Below are positions 8,903 to 17,194 of a DNA stretch of 64,000 nucleotides, piece by piece. How positions within the stretch are numbered: the first letter of the stretch is position 1; each line of letters begins with the position of its first letter. The notes beneath the pieces were generated by a model. That model was given only the letters and a program-made list of their open reading frames with translations, searched no databases and was not told where the DNA came from. Location: contig NZ_CAMFHZ010000009.1 in NCBI RefSeq assembly GCF_945952435.1, positions 58,587-122,586 of the forward strand, in the 5' to 3' direction. Source of the stretch: an uncultured Microbacterium sp. GTDB lineage: Bacteria > Actinomycetota > Actinomycetes > Actinomycetales > Microbacteriaceae. The position numbers were made by a program, and so were the translations under genes.

Positions 8903-11065
8903 ATGAAACCGCACCGCACCGCACATCGCAAAGCCCGCTGGCGGCGGCTGACCCCGGCTCTCGCCGCCGGCGCCGTCTTCGCACTCGCTCTGCCCGCCGG
9001 CGCCCACGCCGACACCGTCCCGTCCCCACCGCAGTACGTGGCGGCGGGCAGCACGACGATGAAGGGCGGCTTGACCAGCGACATCGCCGGATCCGCCTAC
9101 CTCGGTCGAGACGGACAGTTCCACTGGAGCAACGCACTCACGGCGTACAGCACGAACCCCGCCAGCGCGTGGGCCCGCACCTTCACGAACACCGACATGA
9201 GCGCGGTGTCCGCCGGTATGGGCACCACGACGCAGAAGACGGAGGCGCCCGCCTACTACGCCGACGCGGGCACGATCTGCTACCGGCTGGACAAGGACCC
9301 GGTGTTCCCCATCCCGTCGCCGCAGCAGGACGATCACTGCGACATCATCGGCGTGTGGGTGGATCCTCAGGGCACCTGGCATGCGCTGCTCAACGACGAA
9401 TACCAGTTCGACCCGTGGCAGACCAAGGGCGCGAACGCCACGATCGCCGACAAGGTCTCCACCGGCCATCACAACAACCGGATCCTGCTCGCGACCTCGA
9501 AGGACGAGGGCGGTACCTGGCAGTACGCCGGGCCGGCGCTCACATCGGCCTGGGACGATGACCAGGTCATCGACGCCACCGCCTCACCGGGCCAGTCCTA
9601 TCCGTTCGGGAACTCCGGGTGCCGGCTGTTCATCGACTACTCCACCGGCTACTTCTACGTCACCTACAACGTGAAGATCTACAAGAAGCCGGCGTCGTCG
9701 ACCCTGGCGAGCTGGACCGAGATGGCACGCGCGCCGATCCGCGGCGGAATGGCCAGCGGCACCTGGCAGAAGTGGCACGATGGGTCGTGGTCGCAGCCGG
9801 GGATCGGCGGCATCGACGGGAACGTCAACTCCATCGGCGGGCTGAACGTGTCGTACGAGCCCACGACCGACGTCATCGCCTGGCGCGGTTCGGGGGCGCA
9901 CGCCGCAGCCTCGTACCAGGCGGCGAAGGTCGGCGCCGACCATCTGATCGCGTTCGCCGACGCCTCCGGCGCGACGTACACGGCGAACACCCTGGCGCAC
10001 ACGATCGTGAACGACGCGACGGGGCAGTCCGTGCCGGATCGCACCGTCTCCTACCGCGATCCGGTGACAGGGCAGGACATGACCCTGAAGGCCGTCGACG
10101 ACAAGTACGAGAACGGCGTCAAGGTCGTCACGGGCGGCATCTCCGTCACCCAGACGGACCCGTCCTCCGGCGCTGCGCAGACCGTCGACCTCATCACGAA
10201 CAGCGCGTACTACAAGGATCCGGTCTCGAAGCATCTGTACCTGCCGTCGGCGAACAACGAGTCGGCGATCTCCTACAACGCGTTCTCGGGGCTCTACCGG
10301 ATCGTGGGGTACGACGGAAACGTCTACGAGACCGCGGATCTGGGCGACCCGAACTCCTGGAAAGTCGTCGGGCTCATGCCCGCCGGCTCCAACGGCGGCT
10401 ATCTCACCTCGCTCGACAATGGCAGCCTGACGAACCAGAACGTCACGGGGCGCTCCTTCCTGACGATCTCGGATCTGAACGGCAAGGTCGTGGACATCGC
10501 GCAGACGGCCGGTGAGGAAGGCGCCGCCGTGAGCACGGAGTACGTACCGCAGGACACGGCAGGCGATGCCGTGACCGCGGACTCGGCCTACGTGCTGCGC
10601 GTCGGCGGCAAGGCGGTGACCGCGAACGGCGGCCCCGGTCTGGACGGCGGCAACGGCGCGGCGACGGGAGTCTCCACCTGGAAGCTCCAGCCGGTCCAGG
10701 ACACCAGGGGCGACGGCGGGAACAGCGGGTTCTACCGGCTCGTCGACTCGTCCACCGGCAGTACCCTGCAGGTCACCGGCAGCACTCCTGCTGCGAAGCG
10801 CGCCGTCGACGCAGTCGTCACGGTGGGCGCACGGGAGGCCGACGCCCAGCCGCTGACCTCGGCGGGTCTCGGCACCCCGGGCGGCAGCGACCAGTGGTAC
10901 CTGCAGCGGGTGGCGACCGACGGCACCTCGCTCGACGGCGCCACCACCTATCGCCTGGTCAACCGCAACAGCGGCCTCGCGCTGCAGTTCGTCAACGAGC
11001 GGATGCGGCTGGAGCCGCAGACGCAGGGCGACACGACGCAGTACGTGACGCTGACCGTGCGATAG
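8903..11065 (+). CDS. Secreted protein with Asp-box propeller-like region and ricin-like C-terminus
   Basis: This 720-residue protein begins with a clear Sec signal peptide: a basic start, the hydrophobic run LAAGAVFALALPAG and a likely cleavage at AHA-D. At residues 199-206 SKDEGGTW is an Asp-box (BNR) motif, found in sialidase-like beta-propellers. Aromatic-rich blade-like segments continue to about residue 530. The last 170 residues contain repeated FYRLVDSSTGSTLQV and YRLVNRNSGLALQF segments typical of ricin-type beta-trefoil sugar-binding modules. There is no membrane or wall anchor. It could be an extracellular glycosidase or a glycan-binding protein feeding the importer. I do not recognise a known family for the whole protein. 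ATG 8903 has a strong purine-rich site just upstream. Confidence 0.78.
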   Translation: MKPHRTAHRKARWRRLTPALAAGAVFALALPAGAHADTVPSPPQYVAAGSTTMKGGLTSDIAGSAYLGRDGQFHWSNALTAYSTNPASAWARTFTNTDMSAVSAGMGTTTQKTEAPAYYADAGTICYRLDKDPVFPIPSPQQDDHCDIIGVWVDPQGTWHALLNDEYQFDPWQTKGANATIADKVSTGHHNNRILLATSKDEGGTWQYAGPALTSAWDDDQVIDATASPGQSYPFGNSGCRLFIDYSTGYFYVTYNVKIYKKPASSTLASWTEMARAPIRGGMASGTWQKWHDGSWSQPGIGGIDGNVNSIGGLNVSYEPTTDVIAWRGSGAHAAASYQAAKVGADHLIAFADASGATYTANTLAHTIVNDATGQSVPDRTVSYRDPVTGQDMTLKAVDDKYENGVKVVTGGISVTQTDPSSGAAQTVDLITNSAYYKDPVSKHLYLPSANNESAISYNAFSGLYRIVGYDGNVYETADLGDPNSWKVVGLMPAGSNGGYLTSLDNGSLTNQNVTGRSFLTISDLNGKVVDIAQTAGEEGAAVSTEYVPQDTAGDAVTADSAYVLRVGGKAVTANGGPGLDGGNGAATGVSTWKLQPVQDTRGDGGNSGFYRLVDSSTGSTLQVTGSTPAAKRAVDAVVTVGAREADAQPLTSAGLGTPGGSDQWYLQRVATDGTSLDGATTYRLVNRNSGLALQFVNERMRLEPQTQGDTTQYVTLTVR

Positions 11066-11077
11066 TCCCCTCGCGGG

Positions 11078-11108
11078 GGGGCCGGATCGGGACCACCGGT
11101 CCGGCCCC
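11078..11108 (+). terminator. Hairpin between the secreted-protein and oxidoreductase genes
   Basis: GGGGCCGGA at 11078-11086 pairs perfectly with TCCGGCCCC at 11100-11108. The 9-bp GC-rich stem lacks a U-run, so termination may be partial and the downstream oxidoreductase gene may still be read through. Confidence 0.5.
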
Positions 11109-11134
11109 TCCGTGCCGGATGCGAAAGGAAAGAC

Positions 11135-12340
11135 ATGACAGAACCCGACCAGACCCCGTCGACTGAGCCGTTCCGCGCGGCGGTGATCGGCGTGGGAGCC
11201 CGGGCCGGGGTTGCCCGGCACGTCGAGGCCGTGGATGGCCGTGTGGTCGCGGCGGTCGACCCCGCACCGCAGTCCCGTGCGCGGGCTGCTCGACTGTTCG
11301 GCGATGTGCCGGTGTTCGCCTCCGTGTCCGAGCTGCTCGCCTCGGACGTCGTGCTGGACGGGGCCTTCGTCACGACGCCCGATTTCACGCACGCCGAGGT
11401 CTCTGTCGAACTCCTGGAGGGCGGCGTGCCCGTCTACCTGGAGAAGCCATTGGCGATCTCGATCGAGGACGCCGATCGGATCCTGCAGACCGCGTATCGG
11501 ACAGGATCCAAGCTCTACGTGGGGCACAACATGCGGCACATGCGCGTGGTGCGGATGATGAAGGACATCGTCGACCGGGGCGAGATCGGCGAGGTCAAGG
11601 CGATCTGGTGCCGGCACTTCGTCGGCCACGGCGGCGACTACTACTTCAAGGACTGGCACGCGGAGCGGGACAAGGCCATGAGCCTGCTGCTGCAGAAGGG
11701 CGCGCACGACATCGACGTCATGCACTGGATCGCGGGGACGTCGTCTCGCACGGTGATCGGGGTCGGCGACCTCGCGGTGTACGGGGATGTCGAGTCCCGT
11801 CGGGACAACTCCGACCGGCGCATGGGGGACTGGTTCTCGTTGGACAGCTGGCCACCGCGTGCGCAGCAGGATCTGAATCCGGTCATCGACGTCGAGGACA
11901 TCTCGATGATCATGATGCGGACGGACTCCGGTGTCCTCCTGAGCTACCAGCAGTGCCACTTCACGCCGGACTACTGGCGCAATTACACGGTGATCGGCAC
12001 CGAGGGGCGCATCGAGAACTTCGACGACGGCACGGGCGGCGAGATCCGGGTGTGGAACGCACGCAGCGACTACCTCGAGAAGGGGCACGTCCGCTACCCG
12101 ATCGAGGACGGCGGCGATGGCGGTCACGGCGGGGCGGACCCGCTGACGGTCGCCGAGTTCGTCGCCTTCGTGCGCCGCGGCACCCCGACCGACACCAGTC
12201 CGCTGGCCGCGCGCGACGCGGTCGCCGCGGGCGTCGCGGGCGCGATCTCGATCCGTTCCGGTTCCCTCCCGCAGGAGATCCCGGTGCTTCCCGACGACGT
12301 GCTCGCCTACTTCACCGCCCACCAGCCGGCGCGAGACTGA
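11135..12340 (+). CDS. Gfo/Idh/MocA family oxidoreductase
   Basis: This 401-residue NAD(P)-dependent sugar oxidoreductase has an N-terminal Rossmann motif (AAVIGVGARAGVARHV) and the family signature EKPLAI near residue 103, whose Lys is catalytic. The C-terminal alpha/beta domain carries KGAHDIDVMHW with the conserved His. Such enzymes oxidise, reduce or epimerise sugars, inositols or glycosides. In this operon it probably handles the monosaccharide or acid sugar produced by the fucosidase and DUF2264 steps. ATG 11135 has GAAAGGAAAG upstream. It is the last gene of the rightward cluster and faces the second GH29 gene across a short terminator. Confidence 0.9.
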   Translation: MTEPDQTPSTEPFRAAVIGVGARAGVARHVEAVDGRVVAAVDPAPQSRARAARLFGDVPVFASVSELLASDVVLDGAFVTTPDFTHAEVSVELLEGGVPVYLEKPLAISIEDADRILQTAYRTGSKLYVGHNMRHMRVVRMMKDIVDRGEIGEVKAIWCRHFVGHGGDYYFKDWHAERDKAMSLLLQKGAHDIDVMHWIAGTSSRTVIGVGDLAVYGDVESRRDNSDRRMGDWFSLDSWPPRAQQDLNPVIDVEDISMIMMRTDSGVLLSYQQCHFTPDYWRNYTVIGTEGRIENFDDGTGGEIRVWNARSDYLEKGHVRYPIEDGGDGGHGGADPLTVAEFVAFVRRGTPTDTSPLAARDAVAAGVAGAISIRSGSLPQEIPVLPDDVLAYFTAHQPARD

Positions 12341-12367
12341 GTCGTTCCGGGTCGGAGAGCGCTGTTT

Positions 12368-12389
12368 CGAAAGCCCCGAGGAGCTTTCG
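12368..12389. terminator. Short hairpin between convergent genes
   Basis: CGAAAGC at 12368-12374 pairs with GCTTTCG at 12383-12389. The stem lies between the convergent oxidoreductase and GH29 genes and could serve as a bidirectional terminator, although neither side has a strong U-run. Confidence 0.5.
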
Positions 12390-12398
12390 TGACGAGGG

Positions 12399-13682
12399 TC
12401 ACATGAGGATCATGTCCCGGTCGGCCGCGCGGTACTCCTCGACGGAGGGCGGAACGGGGATGCTCTCGCTCCCGGTGCGGAAACCGCGTACCGAGGTGAG
12501 GACGGGATCGGGCCCGGTCAGCTCGATCTCGACCTCGGACAGGGTGAGCGCGGGGAACGCGTGCAGTCGACCCGCGCCGATGGTCTGACCCGCGGCGATC
12601 TCCGCGCCGGACGCGACGATGCGGTGCGCGGCGACGCGTTGACCGCCCGCGAGTTCCTCGACGAGCTCGAGGTGATCGAGCGTGACCTCGGAGCCGAAGT
12701 CGGCCCGCCACCGACCGGGCGCGACAGCCATGAGAGCGGCCGTGCGCGGTGCCGCGAAGCGGCGGCCGAGTTCGTCCGAATACTCCTGCAGACGGGTCAG
12801 GTCCGCATCGTCGATGAGCCCGTCACGGTTCGGGGGAACGTTCAGCAGGAGGTTGGCTCCCAGCCCGACGGTCCGGTAGTGGATCGCCAGCAGGTGATCC
12901 AGGGTCTTGGGGGCATCGTCGGGGTGCCAGAACCAGCCGTGGCGCAGCGAGACGTCGCACTCGGGAGGCAGATAGCGCTCGCCGAAGTCGAGGACCTCGT
13001 CGGTGTGGACATCGTTGCGTGTCCCGTCGACCACGTACTCGACGGGATCCGCGGCGAGGCCGTCTTCGTTCCCGACCCATCGGATGTCGGGATCGCCCAT
13101 GTTGAAGACCACGGCGCCGGGCTGGTGGCGGCGGACCACCTCGATGATCTTCCTCCAGTCGTAGCTCCGGCCGGCGGAGCCTGCGCCGTCGAACCAGATC
13201 TCGACGAGATCTCCGTACTGCGTGCACAGCTCGGTGAGCTGCGCGCAGTAGAAGTCGTCATAGGCTGCGGCATCGGAGTAGCGGGGCTCGTGACGGTCCC
13301 ACGGCGAGAGGTAGAGTCCGAGGCCCATTTCCGCCTCGGCGCACGCATCGGCGAGTTCCCGGACGACGTCGCCTGCTCCGTCGCGCCAGGGACTCGACGC
13401 CACGGAGTAGTCGGTCGTCGACGTGGGCCACAGGCAGAAGCCGTCGTGATGCTTGGCCGTCAGCACGACGTGGGTCGCGCCCGCCACCCGCGCTGCCGCG
13501 ACCCACGTCCGGGCGTCGAGCCGTCGCGGGTCGAAACTCGTCGGAGACAGCGTTCCGTCGCTCCACTCCACACCGGCGAAAGTGTTCAGGCCGAAATGCA
13601 GGAAGACCCCGATGCCGCCGCGCTGCCAGCGAAGCTGTGCGGGGGTGGGGCGGTTTGCGGCGGTGTCTGCGGAAATCGACAT
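12399..13682 (-). CDS. Alpha-L-fucosidase, GH29 (second, distinct copy)
   Basis: This is a cytoplasmic GH29-like enzyme of 427 residues. GIGVFLHFGLNTFAG and VVLTAKHHDGFCLWP mark the N-terminal barrel. EIWFDGAG carries the likely nucleophile Asp165, and GANLLLNVPPNRDGLI is the family's later barrel motif. A beta-sandwich domain of about 100 residues follows. ATG 13682 is preceded by AGGAGA; longer in-frame starts lack such a site. It lies 102 bp downstream of the NgcG-like permease on the same strand but behind a 16-bp hairpin. It is clearly divergent from the GH29 at 7410-8801, so the two probably differ in linkage preference. Its company suggests action on a fucosyl-GlcNAc-type disaccharide; this is inferred. 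Confidence 0.88.
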   Translation of the reverse strand: MSISADTAANRPTPAQLRWQRGGIGVFLHFGLNTFAGVEWSDGTLSPTSFDPRRLDARTWVAAARVAGATHVVLTAKHHDGFCLWPTSTTDYSVASSPWRDGAGDVVRELADACAEAEMGLGLYLSPWDRHEPRYSDAAAYDDFYCAQLTELCTQYGDLVEIWFDGAGSAGRSYDWRKIIEVVRRHQPGAVVFNMGDPDIRWVGNEDGLAADPVEYVVDGTRNDVHTDEVLDFGERYLPPECDVSLRHGWFWHPDDAPKTLDHLLAIHYRTVGLGANLLLNVPPNRDGLIDDADLTRLQEYSDELGRRFAAPRTAALMAVAPGRWRADFGSEVTLDHLELVEELAGGQRVAAHRIVASGAEIAAGQTIGAGRLHAFPALTLSEVEIELTGPDPVLTSVRGFRTGSESIPVPPSVEEYRAADRDMILM

Positions 13683-13746
13683 CGTTCTCCTGTGGGGGCG
13701 CCGGTGGCGGCAAGGCCAGTGCGAGCGCACGGCGCTGCGGGCAAGC

Positions 13747-13783
13747 CCGTGGGACGGATGGCTCCGGGCCATCCGTCCCACGG
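13747..13783 (-). terminator. Strong hairpin directly after the importer genes
   Basis: A perfect 16-bp stem (13747-13762 with 13768-13783, loop of 5) begins immediately after the stop of the NgcG-like gene and ahead of the GH29 gene. No U-run follows, so it may protect the importer mRNA or reduce, rather than abolish, fucosidase transcription. Confidence 0.72.
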
Positions 13784-13784
13784 A

Positions 13785-14702
13785 CTACTTCGATGTGCCC
13801 TGCGAGACGGAGCCCTGCAGCTGGCGCTGGAACAGGATGTAGACGATCAGCACCGGGACGATCGTGATGATCACCGCGGCGAACATGGCTCCGAAGTCGA
13901 CCTGGTAGCCCGCCGAGGACGCGAAGCTCGCCATGCCCTGGGAGAGGACGTACTTGCTCTGATCCGTGTTCAGCGAGATCGGGAGCAGGAACTGATTCCA
14001 GAGCCCGAGGAAGTTCATGATCGCCACCGCCGCGAGGCCCGGCTTGGCCATCGGCAGCATCACCTGGAAGAACGTGCGCCATTCGCTGGCGCCGTCGACG
14101 TAGGCGGCCTCCTGGATCTCGTACGGCAGCGTCTTGAAGAACGAGAAGAGGAAGAACACCGTGAACGGCAGGGCGAACGACACGTAGGTGATGATGAGGC
14201 CAGGCAGCGTGTTCAGCAGCTGCATGCTCTGCAGGATGAAGAACAGCGGGACGATCGCGAGGAACACCGGGAAGGTGAGGCCCGCGAGCATCAGGTAGTA
14301 GATGATCCGGCTGCCGGGGATGGAGAAGCGCGCGAGCACGTAGGCGCACATGGCGCCCAGCAGCATCACGAGGACCAGCGCGACCCCCACCACGATGACC
14401 GTGTTGAGGAACATCGGGCCGAAGTTGTTCTTCACCCAGGCGTTGACGAAGTTGTCGAAGTTCCAGTTGGCCGGGAGGCCGAACGGGGACTTGAAGATCT
14501 CCTTCGTCGTCTTGAACGAGCTGAGCAGCGTCCACAGCAGGGGGAGGATCACGACGATCGCCCAGATCGCCAGGACGATGTGGGAGATGCCACCCACGAC
14601 CTTGTCGCTGCCGGTGCTCTTCGGGGTGCGGATCTGCTTGTCCGCGTTCTGGTCGATCGCCTTCGGGTCGATCGTCACCGCGGCGCGCGTGGCCAGGCTC
14701 AT
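13785..14702 (-). CDS. Carbohydrate ABC permease, NgcG/MalG-like
   Basis: This 305-residue membrane protein has a cytoplasmic N-terminus, about six membrane helices and the ATPase-contacting EAA loop IQEAAYVDGASEWRTFFQVM. With the two upstream genes it forms a CUT1-family sugar importer whose binder resembles NgcE, the N-acetylglucosamine/chitobiose binder of Streptomyces. Its ATG at 14702 overlaps the stop of the NgcF-like gene (ATGA), so translation is coupled. No ATPase gene accompanies the set, as is usual for Ngc systems that borrow MsiK. A strong hairpin follows its stop codon. Confidence 0.9.
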   Translation of the reverse strand: MSLATRAAVTIDPKAIDQNADKQIRTPKSTGSDKVVGGISHIVLAIWAIVVILPLLWTLLSSFKTTKEIFKSPFGLPANWNFDNFVNAWVKNNFGPMFLNTVIVVGVALVLVMLLGAMCAYVLARFSIPGSRIIYYLMLAGLTFPVFLAIVPLFFILQSMQLLNTLPGLIITYVSFALPFTVFFLFSFFKTLPYEIQEAAYVDGASEWRTFFQVMLPMAKPGLAAVAIMNFLGLWNQFLLPISLNTDQSKYVLSQGMASFASSAGYQVDFGAMFAAVIITIVPVLIVYILFQRQLQGSVSQGTSK

Positions 14703-15724
14703 GCGCGTCCTCCTTCGTCCTTGCCGCCGATGAGGCGGAACACACCGATCACGAGGCCCGCGAAGACCAGCGTGAGCACCGCGAGCACGACGCCCATGGC
14801 ACTGGCCAGACCGAACTGACCCTTCTCGAACGCGGTGCGGAACAGGTACTGGCTCATCACCAGGGTGCTGTTGTTCGGCCCGCCGGAGGCATTCAGGCCC
14901 GCCATATAGACGAAGGCGTCGAGCGCCAGGATGCCGAGGTAGATGTACGCGGTCTGCACGTTGTCGCGCATCTGCGGGAGCATGATCGACACCACCGTGC
15001 GGAACCGTCCTGCCCCGTCGATCCGGGCCGCCTCAAGCGTCTCCGCGGGGATTCCCTTGATCGCGGCGATGAACAGCACCATGTAGAAGCCGACCATGCT
15101 CCACACGATCACGAAGATCGTCGCGCCCATCGCGGTGCGCTGATCGCCGAGCCAGGCGAAGTCGCCGTCGTCGATTCCCAGCGCGCTGAGCAGGCCGTTG
15201 AGCAGGCCGTTCGGCGAGTAGATCATGTTCCACAGGATCGCGATGACGATCGCGGGAATGACGTAGGGGAAGAACGACACCACGCGGTAGAAGCTCGAGC
15301 CGCGCAGGCCCCGCACCTGTCCGCTCGACGGGCCGCCGACCGTCACCATGCTCGCGAAGACGAGCGCGATGACGATCGTGACCAGCGGGACCACGATCGC
15401 GAGCAAGGCGTTGTTCATCATCGCCTGCAGGAACGTCGGGTCGCCGAACAGCCTCACGAAGTTGTCCACGCCGACGAAGCTCATGTTCGGCGAGAAGCCG
15501 GTCCAGTTCGTCATCGAGTAGTAGACGGCCTGGATGAACGGCGAGATCACGAACACGAGGAACAGTGCCACTGGCAGCACGAGGAACACCAGAAGGAACG
15601 ACACGTAGTCGAAGGTCAACCGGCGCTGCCCCAGACGGGGGGCCTTGCGGCCCCCCGTGCGAGCAGCAGTCACGGCGACGGTGTCCAGTCCACCGCCGTA
15701 CCCTCCCGGACCGCTGACGGACAT
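14699..15724 (-). CDS. Carbohydrate ABC permease, NgcF/MalF-like
   Basis: The protein has 341 residues. After a 35-residue Gly/Arg-rich N-terminus come about six membrane segments, beginning with FLLVFLVLPVALFLVFVISP. The periplasm-side segment NWTGFSPNMSFVGVDNFVRL is characteristic of MalF-type partners. The EAA loop is LEAARIDGAGRFRTVVSIML. ATG 15724 overlaps the stop of the binding-protein gene (TAATG), showing tight coupling. It pairs with the permease at 13785-14702. Confidence 0.9.
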   Translation of the reverse strand: MSVSGPGGYGGGLDTVAVTAARTGGRKAPRLGQRRLTFDYVSFLLVFLVLPVALFLVFVISPFIQAVYYSMTNWTGFSPNMSFVGVDNFVRLFGDPTFLQAMMNNALLAIVVPLVTIVIALVFASMVTVGGPSSGQVRGLRGSSFYRVVSFFPYVIPAIVIAILWNMIYSPNGLLNGLLSALGIDDGDFAWLGDQRTAMGATIFVIVWSMVGFYMVLFIAAIKGIPAETLEAARIDGAGRFRTVVSIMLPQMRDNVQTAYIYLGILALDAFVYMAGLNASGGPNNSTLVMSQYLFRTAFEKGQFGLASAMGVVLAVLTLVFAGLVIGVFRLIGGKDEGGRA

Positions 15725-17142
15725 TACTTGATCTCGATCTTCTTGATGGAGCTGTCGTTGCGAATCTTGTCGGTCAGATCCTGCAGCGCCTTGGTGATCT
15801 CGGCGACCGTCATCTTGCCGTCCAGGAACGAGTTCCAGATCGGCAGCTGGTCGGAGTTCATGCCGTACAGGCCGAACGACTTGATCGTGAAGACGTTGTC
15901 GCCGGCCTTGTCCAGCAGCTCCTTCTGCGACACGAGCGCGCTCGAGCCGAATCCGTCGTCGGGGACGATGCCCTTGACGATCGTCGGGGCCAGCTTGCTC
16001 TTCGCGAAGGCGGTCGCCGACTCCTTCGAGAGCATGGTCCGCAGCAGCTCCTTGCCGCCGGCCGGGTTCTTCGCCTTCGACGGGACGATGAACGGCTCGC
16101 CCGCCTCGGCGCGCAGGGTGCCCGCCGGGGTGGTCTGCTTGTCGTTCAGCGGCAGCTCTCCGATGCCCTTCATCATGAAGTTGTCGGCGGTCTGCTTCTT
16201 CATCTCGTTCTCGATCCACGAGCCGGAGGGGTAGAGCAGCGCTGCCTCGTCGAGGCTCCACTGCGACTGCGCCTGCGTGAACTGCGTGCCCGCGCCGCCC
16301 GGCTTCATGTAGCCGGCCTGGATGAGGTCGTAGAAGATCGTCAGGATGTCCTGGATGATCGGGTTCGACCACGCATCGGCCTTCAGGTTCTCCAGGGGGA
16401 GGCGCACGTCGTCGCCGCCCTGGATGACCGCGGAGTCCACGACGAGCGTCTGGTAGTACGTCGCCGCCTCCTTGCCCCAGACGAAGAGGTACTTGCCCTT
16501 GGCCTTCGCCGCCTCGCCGAGCGCCTTGAGGTCCTGCCAGGTCTTCGGCACGGTGAAGCCGTTGTCCTTGAACAGCGACTCCGAGTACCAGATGCCGTAG
16601 ACGGTCATGACGTAGTTCAGCGCGACGAACTTGCCGTCGAAGGTGCCCGGATCCTTGACGCCGCCGTAGAGCGTGTCGCTGATCTTGGTGCCCTCGAGGT
16701 TGTTCGCCTCGAGCACGTCGTCCAGCGTCTCGAGCTGGTCGAGGATCGTGTTCCAGCCGATCTGGTTGGCGCCGGAGTTGTCGATGAGGTCCGGCGGGTT
16801 GCCACCGACGAAGCGCGGCTGCAGCTCCTGGGCGATCTTGGTCGAGGCCGAGACCTTGACCGTCACGCCGTCGAGCTTCTTGTTCGCGTCGACGATCTTG
16901 CCGGCGTTCTCGACGTAGTCCACCCCGTAGCCGCCGTCGAAGATCACGGCGTCGACCTTGGAGTTGGCGGCCACGCCGAACGGGTTGTCCGCCGACTTGG
17001 TCCCGCTGCCGGCGCTGCCGCCGGAGGAGCCGCCGGGAGCCGCACACGATGCCAGGCTGACGCCGAGGGGCACCATGACGGCCGCGAGGGCCGCGCCGCG
17101 CAGCAGGCTGCGACGGCTGATGGAAGCGTCCTTGGTTTCCAT
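15724..17142 (-). CDS. NgcE-like N-acetylglucosamine/chitobiose-binding lipoprotein
   Basis: This 472-residue sugar-binding lipoprotein has a twin-arginine signal (SRRSLLRGAALAA) and the lipobox LASC with Cys33, then a Gly/Ser linker. The mature part contains stretches I associate with NgcE, the GlcNAc/diacetylchitobiose binder of streptomycetes: LQPRFVGGNPPDLIDNSGA, GTFDGKFVALNY, GSWIENEMKKQT and AGEPFIVPSKAKNP. The GlcNAc-kinase-like gene at 18978 and the RpiR/SIS pair upstream fit an amino-sugar substrate. ATG 17142 has AGGAAGG upstream. No database search was possible, so the ligand assignment is recognition plus context. Confidence 0.82.
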   Translation of the reverse strand: METKDASISRRSLLRGAALAAVMVPLGVSLASCAAPGGSSGGSAGSGTKSADNPFGVAANSKVDAVIFDGGYGVDYVENAGKIVDANKKLDGVTVKVSASTKIAQELQPRFVGGNPPDLIDNSGANQIGWNTILDQLETLDDVLEANNLEGTKISDTLYGGVKDPGTFDGKFVALNYVMTVYGIWYSESLFKDNGFTVPKTWQDLKALGEAAKAKGKYLFVWGKEAATYYQTLVVDSAVIQGGDDVRLPLENLKADAWSNPIIQDILTIFYDLIQAGYMKPGGAGTQFTQAQSQWSLDEAALLYPSGSWIENEMKKQTADNFMMKGIGELPLNDKQTTPAGTLRAEAGEPFIVPSKAKNPAGGKELLRTMLSKESATAFAKSKLAPTIVKGIVPDDGFGSSALVSQKELLDKAGDNVFTIKSFGLYGMNSDQLPIWNSFLDGKMTVAEITKALQDLTDKIRNDSSIKKIEIK

Positions 17143-17194
17143 GTGATTGTTGCCTTCCTAATGGGTGATGGTGAGGGGAGGTTGAGTCTGGGGG

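Noticed and set aside
9584..12322. Long open antisense frame over the secreted-protein and oxidoreductase genes
   Set aside because: High third-position GC on the opposite strand creates such frames. The amino-acid content (Arg/Asp/Val-rich, low complexity) and the clear genes on the plus strand rule it out.
11135..17142. Mobile-element origin of the sugar loci
   Set aside because: No integrase, transposase, tRNA attachment site or direct repeats were found, and base composition looks like the neighbours.
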